A stretch of 64,000 bases of DNA, from positions 1 to 64,000 of the forward strand of contig NZ_LDES01000029.1 in NCBI RefSeq assembly GCF_001015195.1, read 5' to 3'. The notes below the pieces were generated by a model, which was given only the letters and a program-made list of their open reading frames with translations, made no database searches and had not been told where the DNA came from. Made by a program: the position numbers and the translations under genes. This document shows, piece by piece, positions 41,406 to 49,725 of the stretch. Each line of letters opens with the position of its first letter. Within the stretch, counting starts at the first letter, position 1. The stretch comes from Sphingomonas sp. Y57 (lineage in GTDB: Bacteria; Pseudomonadota; Alphaproteobacteria; Sphingomonadales; Sphingomonadaceae).

Positions 41406-43864
41406 TACTTGTCTCCTTCTTGGTGGGCTTGGGGAGCGGGAGGGCCGGGAAAGTCGGCGGCGAGATCGGCGGCCCAGTCGAGGCCGGCATCGCGCAGGAA
41501 GGCCTCGGCGAAGCGGTCGCGGCCATTTTCGGCGAGCGCCGCGTCGATCCGGGTCTGTGCCGCGGGGTCGGACGATCCGCACAGCGCGAGGGCGATCGGA
41601 CCTAGGCCCAGCTCAAAGAGCCGGTTGCCGCGCGCGGATTGGAGGTAATAGTGCCGCTTGGGCGTCGCCCGCGCGATCAGCTCGATCTGTCGGTCGTTCA
41701 GACCGAAACGCGCATAGATGTCGTGGCCCTGCGGCTCGATCGCGCGATCGTTGGGCAGCAGGATGCGCTGGGGGCAACTCTCGATGATGGCCGGCGCGAT
41801 CGCGGAGCCGGCGATGTCGGCGAGGCTCTGCGTCGCGAACAGCACCGCGACGTTCTTCTTGCGCAGTACCTTCAGCCACTCGCGGATGCGCGCCGCGAAC
41901 AGCGGGTGGTCGAGGAAGATCCAGGCTTCATCGAGGATCAGCAGCGTCGGCCGCCCGTCAAACCGCTCTTCCAGCCGATGGAACAAATAGGTCAGCACGG
42001 GCGCGACCGCCCCGGCCTGGCCCATCAGCGCCTCGGTCTCAAAACATTGGACATCGGCGAGGCTGAGATGCTGTTCGGCCGCGTCGAGCAATCGGCCGTG
42101 CGGCCCTTCGAGCGTATAGGGCTGGAGCGCGATGCGCAGCGCGTTCGACTGGAGCAGCAGCGCGAAGCCGGTCATGGTCCGCTCCTCGCGCGGCGCGGAT
42201 GCAAGGCTGCCGAGCGCTGTCCAGATCGCGTCCTTCACCTCAGGGGTGACAGGCACATTCTCGTGAGTCAGCAGCGCCGCGATCCATTCGGCCGCCCAGC
42301 TGCGCTCGCCGGCATCGTCGATATGGGCGAGCGGCTGGAAGGCGAGCGCCTCGCCGTCCGCCTCGGCTGATCCGAGCGCATGATGCGCGCCGCCCATTGC
42401 CAGCACCGCAGCGCGCGCGCTGTTGCCCTTGTCGAAGATGTAGACCTGCGCTTGCCGGTAGCGACGGAACTGGAGCGCGATCAGGCTCAGCAGCACGGAC
42501 TTACCGGCGCCGGTTGGTCCGACGACCATCATGTGCCCGACATCGCCGACATGGGTGGAGAGCCGGAACGGCGTCGAGCCGGCGGTCGTCGCGACCAGCA
42601 GCGGCGGGCCGTCGAGATGGCCGTTGCGCACCGGCCCGGCCCAGACCGACGATAGTGGCATCAGATGCGCGAGATTGAGGGTGTGGACCAGCGGCTGCCG
42701 GACATTGGCATAGACATGCCCCGGCAGCGACGACAGCCACGCCTCGACCGCGTTGACCGTTTCGCGGACGCAGGTGAAGCCGAGGCCGTTGACGATGCGC
42801 TCGACGGCGCGAACCTTGTCTTCGACCGCGGCCCGGCTGCGATCGGTGACGGTGATCGTCGTCGTCAGATAGCCGAAGGCGACATGGTCGCTGCCAAGCG
42901 CTTGGAGGGCCTGGTCGGCATCGATGACCTTGTTGTCGGCATCGCTGTCGAGCAGCTGCGCCGGCGAATTATAGAGCACCTCGCGCAGCAGCGCGGTGAC
43001 CGATTTGCGCTTGTTGAACCACTGGCGCCGCAGCGATGCCAGCGTCTTGGTCGCCAGAGTCTTGTCGAGCGCGATGAAGCGCGTGACCCAGCGGTAGCCG
43101 AAATCCTGGTGGTTGAGCGCGTCGAGGATGCCGGGACGGCTAAGGCTCGGGAAACCCATCACCGTCAGCGTGCGGACATGCAGGTCGCCAAGTTTCGGTT
43201 CCAGGCCGCCGACCAGCGGCGTGTCGGCCAGAATGCCGTCCAGATACATCGGTGTCTCGGGCGCGGCGACGGGATGGCGGCGATCGGAGATCGTGCCGTG
43301 AAGGAAGGTCAGCGTCTCGCTGTCGTCGAGCGGGCGGACATCAGCCATGAACCCCGACAGCAGGTCGAGCACGCGGTCGGTCTCGGCGATGAAGCTTTCG
43401 AGGGCGCCCCGCCAGTCGCGTTCGCGATCGCCGTCAGGCCGCTCGACGAGGCTGCGCCCCGCGCGGTCGGTCGTGTCCGCCGGCGGCAGCCAGGTCAGGG
43501 TCAGGTGATAGCGGCTCTCGAAATGCGTGCCTTCGGCCTCGAACGCCGCCTGGCGCTCGCCATCGACCAGCCAGCTCGCGGCATCGGGAAAGTCGCTGTC
43601 AGGATAAGCCAGTGCCTCGCGCCGCTCGGCATCGAAGAACAGCGCCCAGCCACTGCCGAACCGCTTGAGCGCATTGTTCGCCCGCGCGCAGGCGCCGACC
43701 AGCTCGGCTTCGGTCGCGGATTCGAGATCGGGACCGCGAAATGCCAGCACCCGCAGGAAGCTGCCGTCCTTGTTGAGCACCACGCCCGGCGCGACCAGCG
43801 CCGCCCATGGCAGATGATCGGCGAGGCGCTCGGCGCGGTCGCGATATTCGCCCAAGAACATCAT
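41405..43864 (-). CDS. trbE: TrbE/VirB4-type T4SS ATPase, copy 2
   Basis: An 819-residue ATPase with the same plan as copy 1: MMFLGEYRDRAERLADHLPWAALVAPGVVLNKDGSF, Walker A VGPTGAGKSVLLSL, Walker B region PTLLILDEAWIFLD and LFATQSLADIAGS. The start lies ten bases after the trbD stop, so unlike copy 1 there is no trbD-trbE overlap. Sequence conservation with copy 1 is clear along the whole length but far from identity, which argues against recent duplication. Confidence 0.95.
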   Translation of the reverse strand: MMFLGEYRDRAERLADHLPWAALVAPGVVLNKDGSFLRVLAFRGPDLESATEAELVGACARANNALKRFGSGWALFFDAERREALAYPDSDFPDAASWLVDGERQAAFEAEGTHFESRYHLTLTWLPPADTTDRAGRSLVERPDGDRERDWRGALESFIAETDRVLDLLSGFMADVRPLDDSETLTFLHGTISDRRHPVAAPETPMYLDGILADTPLVGGLEPKLGDLHVRTLTVMGFPSLSRPGILDALNHQDFGYRWVTRFIALDKTLATKTLASLRRQWFNKRKSVTALLREVLYNSPAQLLDSDADNKVIDADQALQALGSDHVAFGYLTTTITVTDRSRAAVEDKVRAVERIVNGLGFTCVRETVNAVEAWLSSLPGHVYANVRQPLVHTLNLAHLMPLSSVWAGPVRNGHLDGPPLLVATTAGSTPFRLSTHVGDVGHMMVVGPTGAGKSVLLSLIALQFRRYRQAQVYIFDKGNSARAAVLAMGGAHHALGSAEADGEALAFQPLAHIDDAGERSWAAEWIAALLTHENVPVTPEVKDAIWTALGSLASAPREERTMTGFALLLQSNALRIALQPYTLEGPHGRLLDAAEQHLSLADVQCFETEALMGQAGAVAPVLTYLFHRLEERFDGRPTLLILDEAWIFLDHPLFAARIREWLKVLRKKNVAVLFATQSLADIAGSAIAPAIIESCPQRILLPNDRAIEPQGHDIYARFGLNDRQIELIARATPKRHYYLQSARGNRLFELGLGPIALALCGSSDPAAQTRIDAALAENGRDRFAEAFLRDAGLDWAADLAADFPGPPAPQAHQEGDK

Positions 43865-43874
43865 GAGAAGTGCC

Positions 43875-44147
43875 TCAGCATGCGAAATACCCCTTCTGAC
43901 GGATGTGGCGCAGGAGAACCGGCGCGAAGCTCGGATCGCGGCGAGCGGCCATCACGGCAATGCTGTGGCCGACCGCCCAGAGCAGCACCCCGGCGACCCA
44001 TTGCTGGAGGCCGAGGCCGACCGCGGCGGCCAGCGTCCCGTTGACGATCGCGAGGCCGCGCGGCGCGCCGCCGAGCAGCAGCGGCGAACCGAGCGAGCCG
44101 TGAATCGGCACTTCGAAGCCGTCGATATGCTGGCCGCCACCGATCAT
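43875..44147 (-). CDS. trbD: TrbD/VirB3-type T4SS membrane protein, copy 2
   Basis: A 90-residue protein, MIGGGQHIDGFEVPIHGSL followed by GGAPRGLAIVNGTLAAAVGLGLQQWVAGVLLWAVGHSIAV and ARRDPSFAPVLLRHIR, matching copy 1 except at both ends. It acts with the TrbE ATPase at the inner membrane. The ATG at 44147 sits in an ATGA overlap with trbC. The longer open frame running back through trbC and trbB is a high-GC artefact. Confidence 0.92.
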   Translation of the reverse strand: MIGGGQHIDGFEVPIHGSLGSPLLLGGAPRGLAIVNGTLAAAVGLGLQQWVAGVLLWAVGHSIAVMAARRDPSFAPVLLRHIRQKGYFAC

Positions 44148-44485
44148 GCGATCAGCGCTCCGCCGCCGAAGCTGAAGAAGGACAGGAAGAAGCTCGACGC
44201 CGCGAACGCGATCGACAGGCCGAACACGATCTGGATCAGACGGCGGAACCCACCCGCTGTCTCGCCGAACGCGAGGGTTAGGCCGGTCACGATGATGATG
44301 ATGACGGCAACGATCTTGGCAACTGGACCCTGTACTGACTCCAGCACCTGTTGCAGCGGTTCCTCCCACGGCATGCCGGAGCCGGCAGCCTGGACCTGGG
44401 TCGCGAGCGTCAGCGCGAGGCCGAGCACGGCGCCGACCAGCAAATGCCGGTTGGTGGAAATGCGAGAAAGTTGGGCACGGGTCAT
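44144..44485 (-). CDS. trbC: TrbC/VirB2-type conjugative pilin, copy 2
   Basis: A 113-residue pilin precursor with a signal sequence ending near TQVQAA and a mature part starting around GSGMPWEEPLQQVLESVQGPVAK. From there to the C-terminus it is almost identical to copy 1, so the two pilins may be interchangeable or co-assemble. The gene starts three bases after the trbB stop and overlaps trbD by four bases. Processing by the TraF encoded at 12549 is plausible, because no second traF is in view. Confidence 0.94.
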   Translation of the reverse strand: MTRAQLSRISTNRHLLVGAVLGLALTLATQVQAAGSGMPWEEPLQQVLESVQGPVAKIVAVIIIIVTGLTLAFGETAGGFRRLIQIVFGLSIAFAASSFFLSFFSFGGGALIA

Positions 44486-44488
44486 GGC

Positions 44489-45475
44489 TCAGGTCTCCTT
44501 CGGGTTGAGCTTGGGGAGGTCGGTGAGCGCGTAGGTGCCGGTGTCGGGATCGAGCCCGGCCACGCGCGCGATGGTCGAGATACGGCGGTTGGTGCCGCGC
44601 CCGGAGATGAAGACTACGATATCGATGGCTTCGGCGATCAGCTGGCGCGGCACGGTAACCACCGCCTCCTGCACCAGCTGTTCGACCCGGTAGAGCGTGG
44701 CGATCGCGCTGTTGGCGTGGACCGTCGCGATCCCGCCGGGGTGCCCGGTGTTCCATGCCTTGAGCATGTCGAGCGCTTCTGGACCGCGGACCTCTCCGAC
44801 CACGATGCGATCGGGACGCAGGCGCATGGTCGATCGCACCAGCTCGGTCATCGTCACATGCGGCGGGCGCGTGCGCAGCGCCACCGTGTCGGGCAGCGGG
44901 CATTGCAGCTCGCGCGTGTCCTCGATCAGGATGACGCGGGAATCCACCCAAGCCATCTCGGCGAGCAGCGCGTTGGCGAGCGTCGTCTTGCCGGAGCTGG
45001 TGCCTCCGGCGACGAGGATGTTGTATCGCTGGGTGACCGCGGCCCGCAACGCATCGGCCTGGCGCTCCGTCATCAGCCCGTCGGCGATATAGTCGTCCAG
45101 CGTGTGCAGCTTCTGCGCAGGCTTGCGGATCGAGAAGCACGGCGCCGGCGAGACCGGCGGCAGCACGCCTTCGAACCGTTCGCCGGCACCGCCTTCGATA
45201 TGCGGCGGCAGCTCGGCCGAGATGATCGGATGCTCGGCATGGACCTCGGCGCGCGCATGGGACGCGACGAGCCGGATGATCCGCTCGACCTGATCGGGCT
45301 CCATCCGCACCTCGGTGTCGGTGCGGCCTTCGCCGAGCCGGTCGAGCCGCAGCGCCCCGTCGGGATTGACCATGATCTCGATGACTTGGCTGTCGCGCAT
45401 GGCCGCGGCGATGTCGGTCCCGAGCGCCGTGATCAGCATGCGGCGGCGGCGTTCGGCGGAGAGGTTCGCGGTCAT
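44489..45475 (-). CDS. trbB: TrbB/VirB11-type T4SS ATPase, copy 2
   Basis: A 328-residue ATPase, the same length as copy 1. Walker A is VAGGTSSGKTTLANALLAEM (Ser-Ser in place of Gly-Ala), the Asp box is [12 protein letters not shown], and NTGHPGGIATVHANSAIATLYRVEQL is the His-box region. The start at 45475 overlaps copG by four bases in an ATGA junction; this is the ancestral arrangement that the NYN gene interrupts in cluster 1. All functional motifs are intact. Confidence 0.95.
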   Translation of the reverse strand: MTANLSAERRRRMLITALGTDIAAAMRDSQVIEIMVNPDGALRLDRLGEGRTDTEVRMEPDQVERIIRLVASHARAEVHAEHPIISAELPPHIEGGAGERFEGVLPPVSPAPCFSIRKPAQKLHTLDDYIADGLMTERQADALRAAVTQRYNILVAGGTSSGKTTLANALLAEMAWVDSRVILIEDTRELQCPLPDTVALRTRPPHVTMTELVRSTMRLRPDRIVVGEVRGPEALDMLKAWNTGHPGGIATVHANSAIATLYRVEQLVQEAVVTVPRQLIAEAIDIVVFISGRGTNRRISTIARVAGLDPDTGTYALTDLPKLNPKET

Positions 45476-45885
45476 TCGCCGTCCTCCGCATTTGCGGCTG
45501 GCGCGGGCCCGAGGGAACGGCGTCCGGTCGACACCTGTCGGCCAACCTGCGTCACAAAGGCTTCGAAGCGCTTCGCGCCGAGCGCGCGGCCGGCCTGGTC
45601 GTTTTCGGCGAGCGGCGTCTGGATCGCGAGTTCGAACCGGATGAACAGCGCCAGCGTTTCGAGGACGACATAGGTGTCGCGATCGATCCGGCCGATCGCC
45701 TGGGTCAGCCGGTCGAGCCGGATCGCGAACCGGTCCTCCAACTCCGAGGCGCCGCGGCGATTGAGCCAGGCGGTGACGGCGTCGACGAGGATCGCCGACT
45801 TGCTGGCGCCGGGCTTGGCGGCGAGTGCTTCGAGCCGATCGGAGAGCGGCTTGGGCAGGAACAGCTGGTGGCGGACCTTCTCCAT
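45472..45885 (-). CDS. CopG/ribbon-helix-helix protein of the tra-trb operon, copy 2
   Basis: A 137-residue protein: HQLFLPKPLSDRLEALAAKPGASKSAILVDAVTAWLNRRG gives the ribbon-helix-helix, followed by LTQAIGRIDRDTYVVLETLALFIRFELAIQTPL, which matches the copy at 6838. It lies three bases after traG and overlaps trbB. It is probably a DNA-binding regulator or auxiliary transfer protein; direct evidence for either role is lacking in this family. Confidence 0.85.
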   Translation of the reverse strand: MEKVRHQLFLPKPLSDRLEALAAKPGASKSAILVDAVTAWLNRRGASELEDRFAIRLDRLTQAIGRIDRDTYVVLETLALFIRFELAIQTPLAENDQAGRALGAKRFEAFVTQVGRQVSTGRRSLGPAPAANAEDGE

Positions 45886-45888
45886 CGG

Positions 45889-47931
45889 TCAGAACCCCAG
45901 CTGCAGGTCGTCGGGGCGACCCGAGGCGGCGTCCAGGCCATAGACGGTGCGCGCAGTCCCGAGTTGCTGGACGCGATCCATAGCGCGGCGCTCCGCGGCC
46001 TGGTCACCGTCGTCCTCGCCGAGGCCGAGCGGATCGACGATCTCGGGCTCGACTACCGGGGCGGGCTCGATCTCGTGTGCGGGATGGCGGGCCTGTTCGA
46101 GGCCGCCAGCGTCGGCGCCTTCCTCGCCATCGGTACTGCCGACGAGGCGCATGTCGGCACCGCGGACCTGTCCGGCCCAGTCGTCGGGACGGGCGGCGGG
46201 AAGATCACGGTAGCCGTCGGCGTTGAGCGCCGGCGCGGGCAGGACGCGCGCGGTGTAGCGGCGGTCCTCATAGTAGCGCAGCTTCTTGGCGCGGATCGGC
46301 GGATGCCCCGAGATCAGCACCAGCTCGTCGGTCGACGCGAGCTGCATGACCTCGCCCGGCGTCAGCAGGGCGCGGGCGGTCTCCTGCCGGCTGACCATGA
46401 CATGCGCGAGCCACGGCGCGAGCCGGTGGCCGGCATAGTTGCGCATCGCACGCTGCTCGGTTGCGGTGCCCAGCGCGTCCGAGATCCGCTTGGCCGTGCG
46501 CTCGTCGTTCGTCGCGAAGGCGATGCGGACATGGCAGTTGTCGAGGATGGCATTGTGCTCGCCATAGGCTTTCTCGATCTGGTTGAGGCTCTGCGCGATC
46601 AGGAAGGCGCGGACACCGTATCCGGCGAGGAAAGCGAGGCTCGTCTCGAAGAAATCGAGCCGACCCAGCGCCGGGAACTCGTCGAGCATCATTAGCAGGC
46701 GATGACGGCCCTGCGCGGCTTCGCCGTCCTTCCCGGTGCCGTGCAGTTCCTCGGTCAGCCGCCGACCGATCTGGTTGAGGATCAGGCGGACCAGCGGCTT
46801 GGTGCGGCTGATGTCGGAGGGCGGCACGACCAAGTAGAGCGAGATCGGATGCGCCGCCTCGACGAGATCGACGATGCGCCAGTCGGACGCGGCGGTGACG
46901 GCAGCGACGGTCGGGTCGCGATACAAGCCGAGGAACGACATCGCCGTCGAAAGCACGCCCGAGCGTTCGTTCTCGCTCTTGTTGAGCAGTTCGCGCGCCG
47001 CCGATGCGACCACCGGGTGGACCAGCGGCGCTTCGGCGGTGCCGAGATGGTTGGTCGCCATCATCCGGCGCAGGGTCGCGGCGAAGCTGCGCTGCGGGTC
47101 GGACAGGAAGGTTGCGACGCGGGCGAGCGTCTTCTCTTCCTCGGCGTAGAGGACATGGAGGATGGCGCCGACCAGCAATGAATGGCTGGTCTTTTCCCAG
47201 TGGTTGCGACGCTCGAGAGCGCCTTCCGGGTCGACGAGGATATCGGCGATATTCTGCACGTCGCGGACTTCGTTCACGCCGCGCCGCACTTCGAGCAGCG
47301 GATTGTAGCGCGCCGAGCGGGCGTCGGTCGGGTTGAACAGCAGGCAGTGCGAAAAGCGCGCGCGCCAGCCGGCGGTCAGCTGCCAGTTCTCGCCCTTGAT
47401 GTCGTGGATAACGGTCGAGCCGGTCCAGCTGAGCAGCGTCGGCACGACGAGGCCAACACCCTTGCCCGAGCGCGTCGGCGCGAACGCCATGACATGTTCG
47501 GGCCCGTCATGGCGCAGGTCGTCGGTGCCGATCCGGCCGAGCGCCACGCCGTTGCTGTCGAGCAGCCGGGCGGCCTTGATGTCGCGGTGATTGGCCCAGC
47601 GCGCCGAGCCGTAGGTCGTGAGATTGTTCGACTGGCGCGCGCGCCACAGCGATCCGAAGATCGCGGCACCGCAGCCGATGAACCCGCCCGCCGCGGCGAT
47701 CGCACCGGCCTCATCGAAGATAATCGGCGCATAGGCGTCGAACGAGAACCACCATGGGAAAATCGACCACGGGTAATAGATCGGCTGATCGAACGCGACG
47801 AACCACGGCGGGCCGAGTTCGGGCTGGTAGGCGAGCTGCGCCGCCGCCCACTGCGTCGCGATCCAGATGCTCGCGACGATGATCGCGAGCACCACGAAAA
47901 TCTGGCCGATGAGCAGCTTGGTGGGGGTCAT
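45889..47931 (-). CDS. traG: TraG/VirD4-type coupling protein, copy 2
   Basis: A 680-residue coupling ATPase. The ATG at 47931 (MTPTKLLIGQIFVVL) has a GGAG site upstream and aligns with copy 1, so the upstream ATG at 47958 is rejected. Membrane helices surround YQPELGPPWFVAF. Walker A is APTRSGKGVGLVVPT and the Walker B region is LLMMLDEFPALGRLDFFE. It is the first gene of the second transfer set. No relaxase gene lies upstream, so it may dock the relaxase of another element, such as that encoded at 9262. Confidence 0.95.
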   Translation of the reverse strand: MTPTKLLIGQIFVVLAIIVASIWIATQWAAAQLAYQPELGPPWFVAFDQPIYYPWSIFPWWFSFDAYAPIIFDEAGAIAAAGGFIGCGAAIFGSLWRARQSNNLTTYGSARWANHRDIKAARLLDSNGVALGRIGTDDLRHDGPEHVMAFAPTRSGKGVGLVVPTLLSWTGSTVIHDIKGENWQLTAGWRARFSHCLLFNPTDARSARYNPLLEVRRGVNEVRDVQNIADILVDPEGALERRNHWEKTSHSLLVGAILHVLYAEEEKTLARVATFLSDPQRSFAATLRRMMATNHLGTAEAPLVHPVVASAARELLNKSENERSGVLSTAMSFLGLYRDPTVAAVTAASDWRIVDLVEAAHPISLYLVVPPSDISRTKPLVRLILNQIGRRLTEELHGTGKDGEAAQGRHRLLMMLDEFPALGRLDFFETSLAFLAGYGVRAFLIAQSLNQIEKAYGEHNAILDNCHVRIAFATNDERTAKRISDALGTATEQRAMRNYAGHRLAPWLAHVMVSRQETARALLTPGEVMQLASTDELVLISGHPPIRAKKLRYYEDRRYTARVLPAPALNADGYRDLPAARPDDWAGQVRGADMRLVGSTDGEEGADAGGLEQARHPAHEIEPAPVVEPEIVDPLGLGEDDGDQAAERRAMDRVQQLGTARTVYGLDAASGRPDDLQLGF

Positions 47932-48642
47932 GCGGGCTCCTTCCCGCTTGGCCGACATCAGTGTCTGCGGGCTGGCCCTAACTTCTCAGATGGGCGGGAT
48001 TGGGAGCAGTGCCCCACTGGGGTCTGCGATGGCCCTAGTGAGGTCAGCCGTTACCTAAAGTCGCATTTCGGCTGTCTAGATTCGCCATGTGGGTATGATC
48101 GGCCGAGACACGGGCGGCCTTTCCGCAAATCGCAAAGACATTAGGGGAGCAGATGCATGACCGTGTCAGGCACATGTTAGACGTATATCGGTGACCACCG
48201 CCTCCGCGCTGAAGCGCAGATGCTCAACTTCGGCTAAAAGCCGGCCCTGTCCGAGGGCGCGTTGAAAGCCGCCGGTATTCCTGACCTCGATCTTTGTGTT
48301 CCTCAGCGCTGAGAAGGGGGGCGCGATGGGTTCGCCGGCGGGCCTAATCAGGCGTCAGTGCGCGCCGCCTTCTGGGAGGCCACAAATCGCGGTTGGGTTG
48401 CCGCAGTCCTCTTGGAAATGTCTGCCATTCCGACCGACAGCATCATCGGCCTTGGTTTGCTGCGCCGAGAGGCAAACAAACTGGGAGCGGATCATGGCTA
48501 TCGGGCCTACCTCTGGGCTGCCCTCGTTATCGGAAGATGACGACACATTTGGAACGCGTCTGACTTTGAGAGCAGGTCGCTGATCATTCAGGTGAGTTTC
48601 TGGGCGCTCGCCAGACCATCGCCAGTGAAGTTTGATCCGACG
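47932..48642. other. Apparently decayed DNA at the outer end of the second transfer cluster
   Basis: About 710 bases without a complete gene, between traG copy 2 and the catabolic cluster. Where relaxase and transglycosylase genes would be expected there is nothing recognisable. A 60-codon plus-strand stretch at 48358-48540 (RAAFWEATNRGWVAAVLLEMSAIP, then LGLLRREANKLGADHGYRAYLWAALVIG) reads like a fragment of real protein but lacks a start site and a known family. This gap probably contains the right boundary of the integrated DNA. Confidence 0.5.
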
Positions 48643-49725
48643 TCAAAGTTCAAATGCGGTAAAGCTTTGGTCGCTGGGCGGGCCAGCGCTGAACCACGTT
48701 CGCGGGAACGCCCGCTCAGAGAGCTGACAAATCATTGCCCCAGTTGTGAAACTGGTGGTCGCCGTTCGGGGGGGGGTATCATCGCCGATCCACCGGCAGA
48801 TCGGATTGGCAGGATCATCGCGAGAGGCAAGTGCTGCAATCAGACGCTCGACGGTCACCGCGCCTCCGACGAGATGCCCCGTCAGCGCCTGCAACCGGGC
48901 TACCGAATTGGACCGATAGCGAGGCGATACTGGCGGCGTATCGATCGCAAGCGGGTGGTTGGTATGGAGAACGAGATCCGCATCGACCGCGGCGCTGGCA
49001 TTAAGCCCTGACGGCGTCACCTCGATCGAGCGAATCGCACTTGAATCGGCGATCAGATAATGTTGCGGCGTGGCGTGCGGGATCTGCGCCAGCCATGCGA
49101 TCGCGCCCTTGGCGCTGCGATGCTGCAGCAGCTTGCGGATTACAAATGCGACCGGCACTCCGTCCGGTCGACCGGGCAGGTCAGGCAGCGCATTGACGCA
49201 GACCGCGACTCCAGCGGCATTGGCACCCATCAGCCCGACCATGCCGCCGACCGTAAAAATGCGCGCCGCCGGCTGACCCGAAAACGCGTCTAGCTCCATG
49301 ACCAGTTGATGGCCATGGGTGAACGGATCGAGGTCCATATTCTGGCCGATCCAGGTCACGCCCCCGTCGCGGATCGCGAAGCTGGTGCATTTGCCCGGCC
49401 GCGGCTGCCCAAGCTCGGTCCGGCGATATTCCCATTCCTCGTCCATCAGCTGGCCGGCCAAGATCAGCTCCGCTGGCAACGCGGCGCCCCGCGCGATGCC
49501 TTCCACCTGTTCGAGCAGGTCAGGGGCATGAACTTGTATCGCCTGCAAATATGCGGTGCCGCCCAGCATCCTGGCGACATGGCTTTTGGGTTTCGCGATC
49601 CCGCAACGGGCGATGCTGCCAAGCCAGCCGGTCAGCCAGCGTGCGACCGCATCGGCGCGCGCGCGCCCCAGATGCTCGCCGCGTTCGGCGGGGGTTCCTG
49701 CCAACCTGATCGTCTCGATCGTCAT
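48643..49725 (-). CDS. C45-family (acyl-CoA:6-APA acyltransferase-like) Ntn hydrolase
   Basis: A 360-residue protein of the C45 autoproteolytic family related to isopenicillin N acyltransferase. The expected cleavage and nucleophile site is the Cys near residue 113 in PGKCTSFAIRDGG, followed by GQNMDLDPFTHG and MVGLMGANAAGVAVCVNALPDLPG. Known bacterial members cleave or transfer acyl groups on amines and peptides. It ends the minus-strand catabolic unit and overlaps the MFS gene (ATGA). An N-acyl amino acid or peptide substrate is inferred. Confidence 0.85.
   Translation of the reverse strand: MTIETIRLAGTPAERGEHLGRARADAVARWLTGWLGSIARCGIAKPKSHVARMLGGTAYLQAIQVHAPDLLEQVEGIARGAALPAELILAGQLMDEEWEYRRTELGQPRPGKCTSFAIRDGGVTWIGQNMDLDPFTHGHQLVMELDAFSGQPAARIFTVGGMVGLMGANAAGVAVCVNALPDLPGRPDGVPVAFVIRKLLQHRSAKGAIAWLAQIPHATPQHYLIADSSAIRSIEVTPSGLNASAAVDADLVLHTNHPLAIDTPPVSPRYRSNSVARLQALTGHLVGGAVTVERLIAALASRDDPANPICRWIGDDTPPRTATTSFTTGAMICQLSERAFPRTWFSAGPPSDQSFTAFEL

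Noticed and set aside
42665-44044. 459-codon plus-strand frame across trbE and trbD copy 2
   Set aside because: Crosses two well-supported genes on the other strand and has no family features.
1178-47931. Recent duplication of one trb cluster
   Set aside because: Except for TrbC, the paired proteins differ at many positions, trbK and the NYN gene occur in only one copy, and gene junctions differ; two elements of separate origin fit better.
48296-48583. 95-codon plus-strand gene
   Set aside because: No ribosome-binding site or recognisable family; a competing frame in the same stretch looks more protein-like, so it is treated as decayed DNA.
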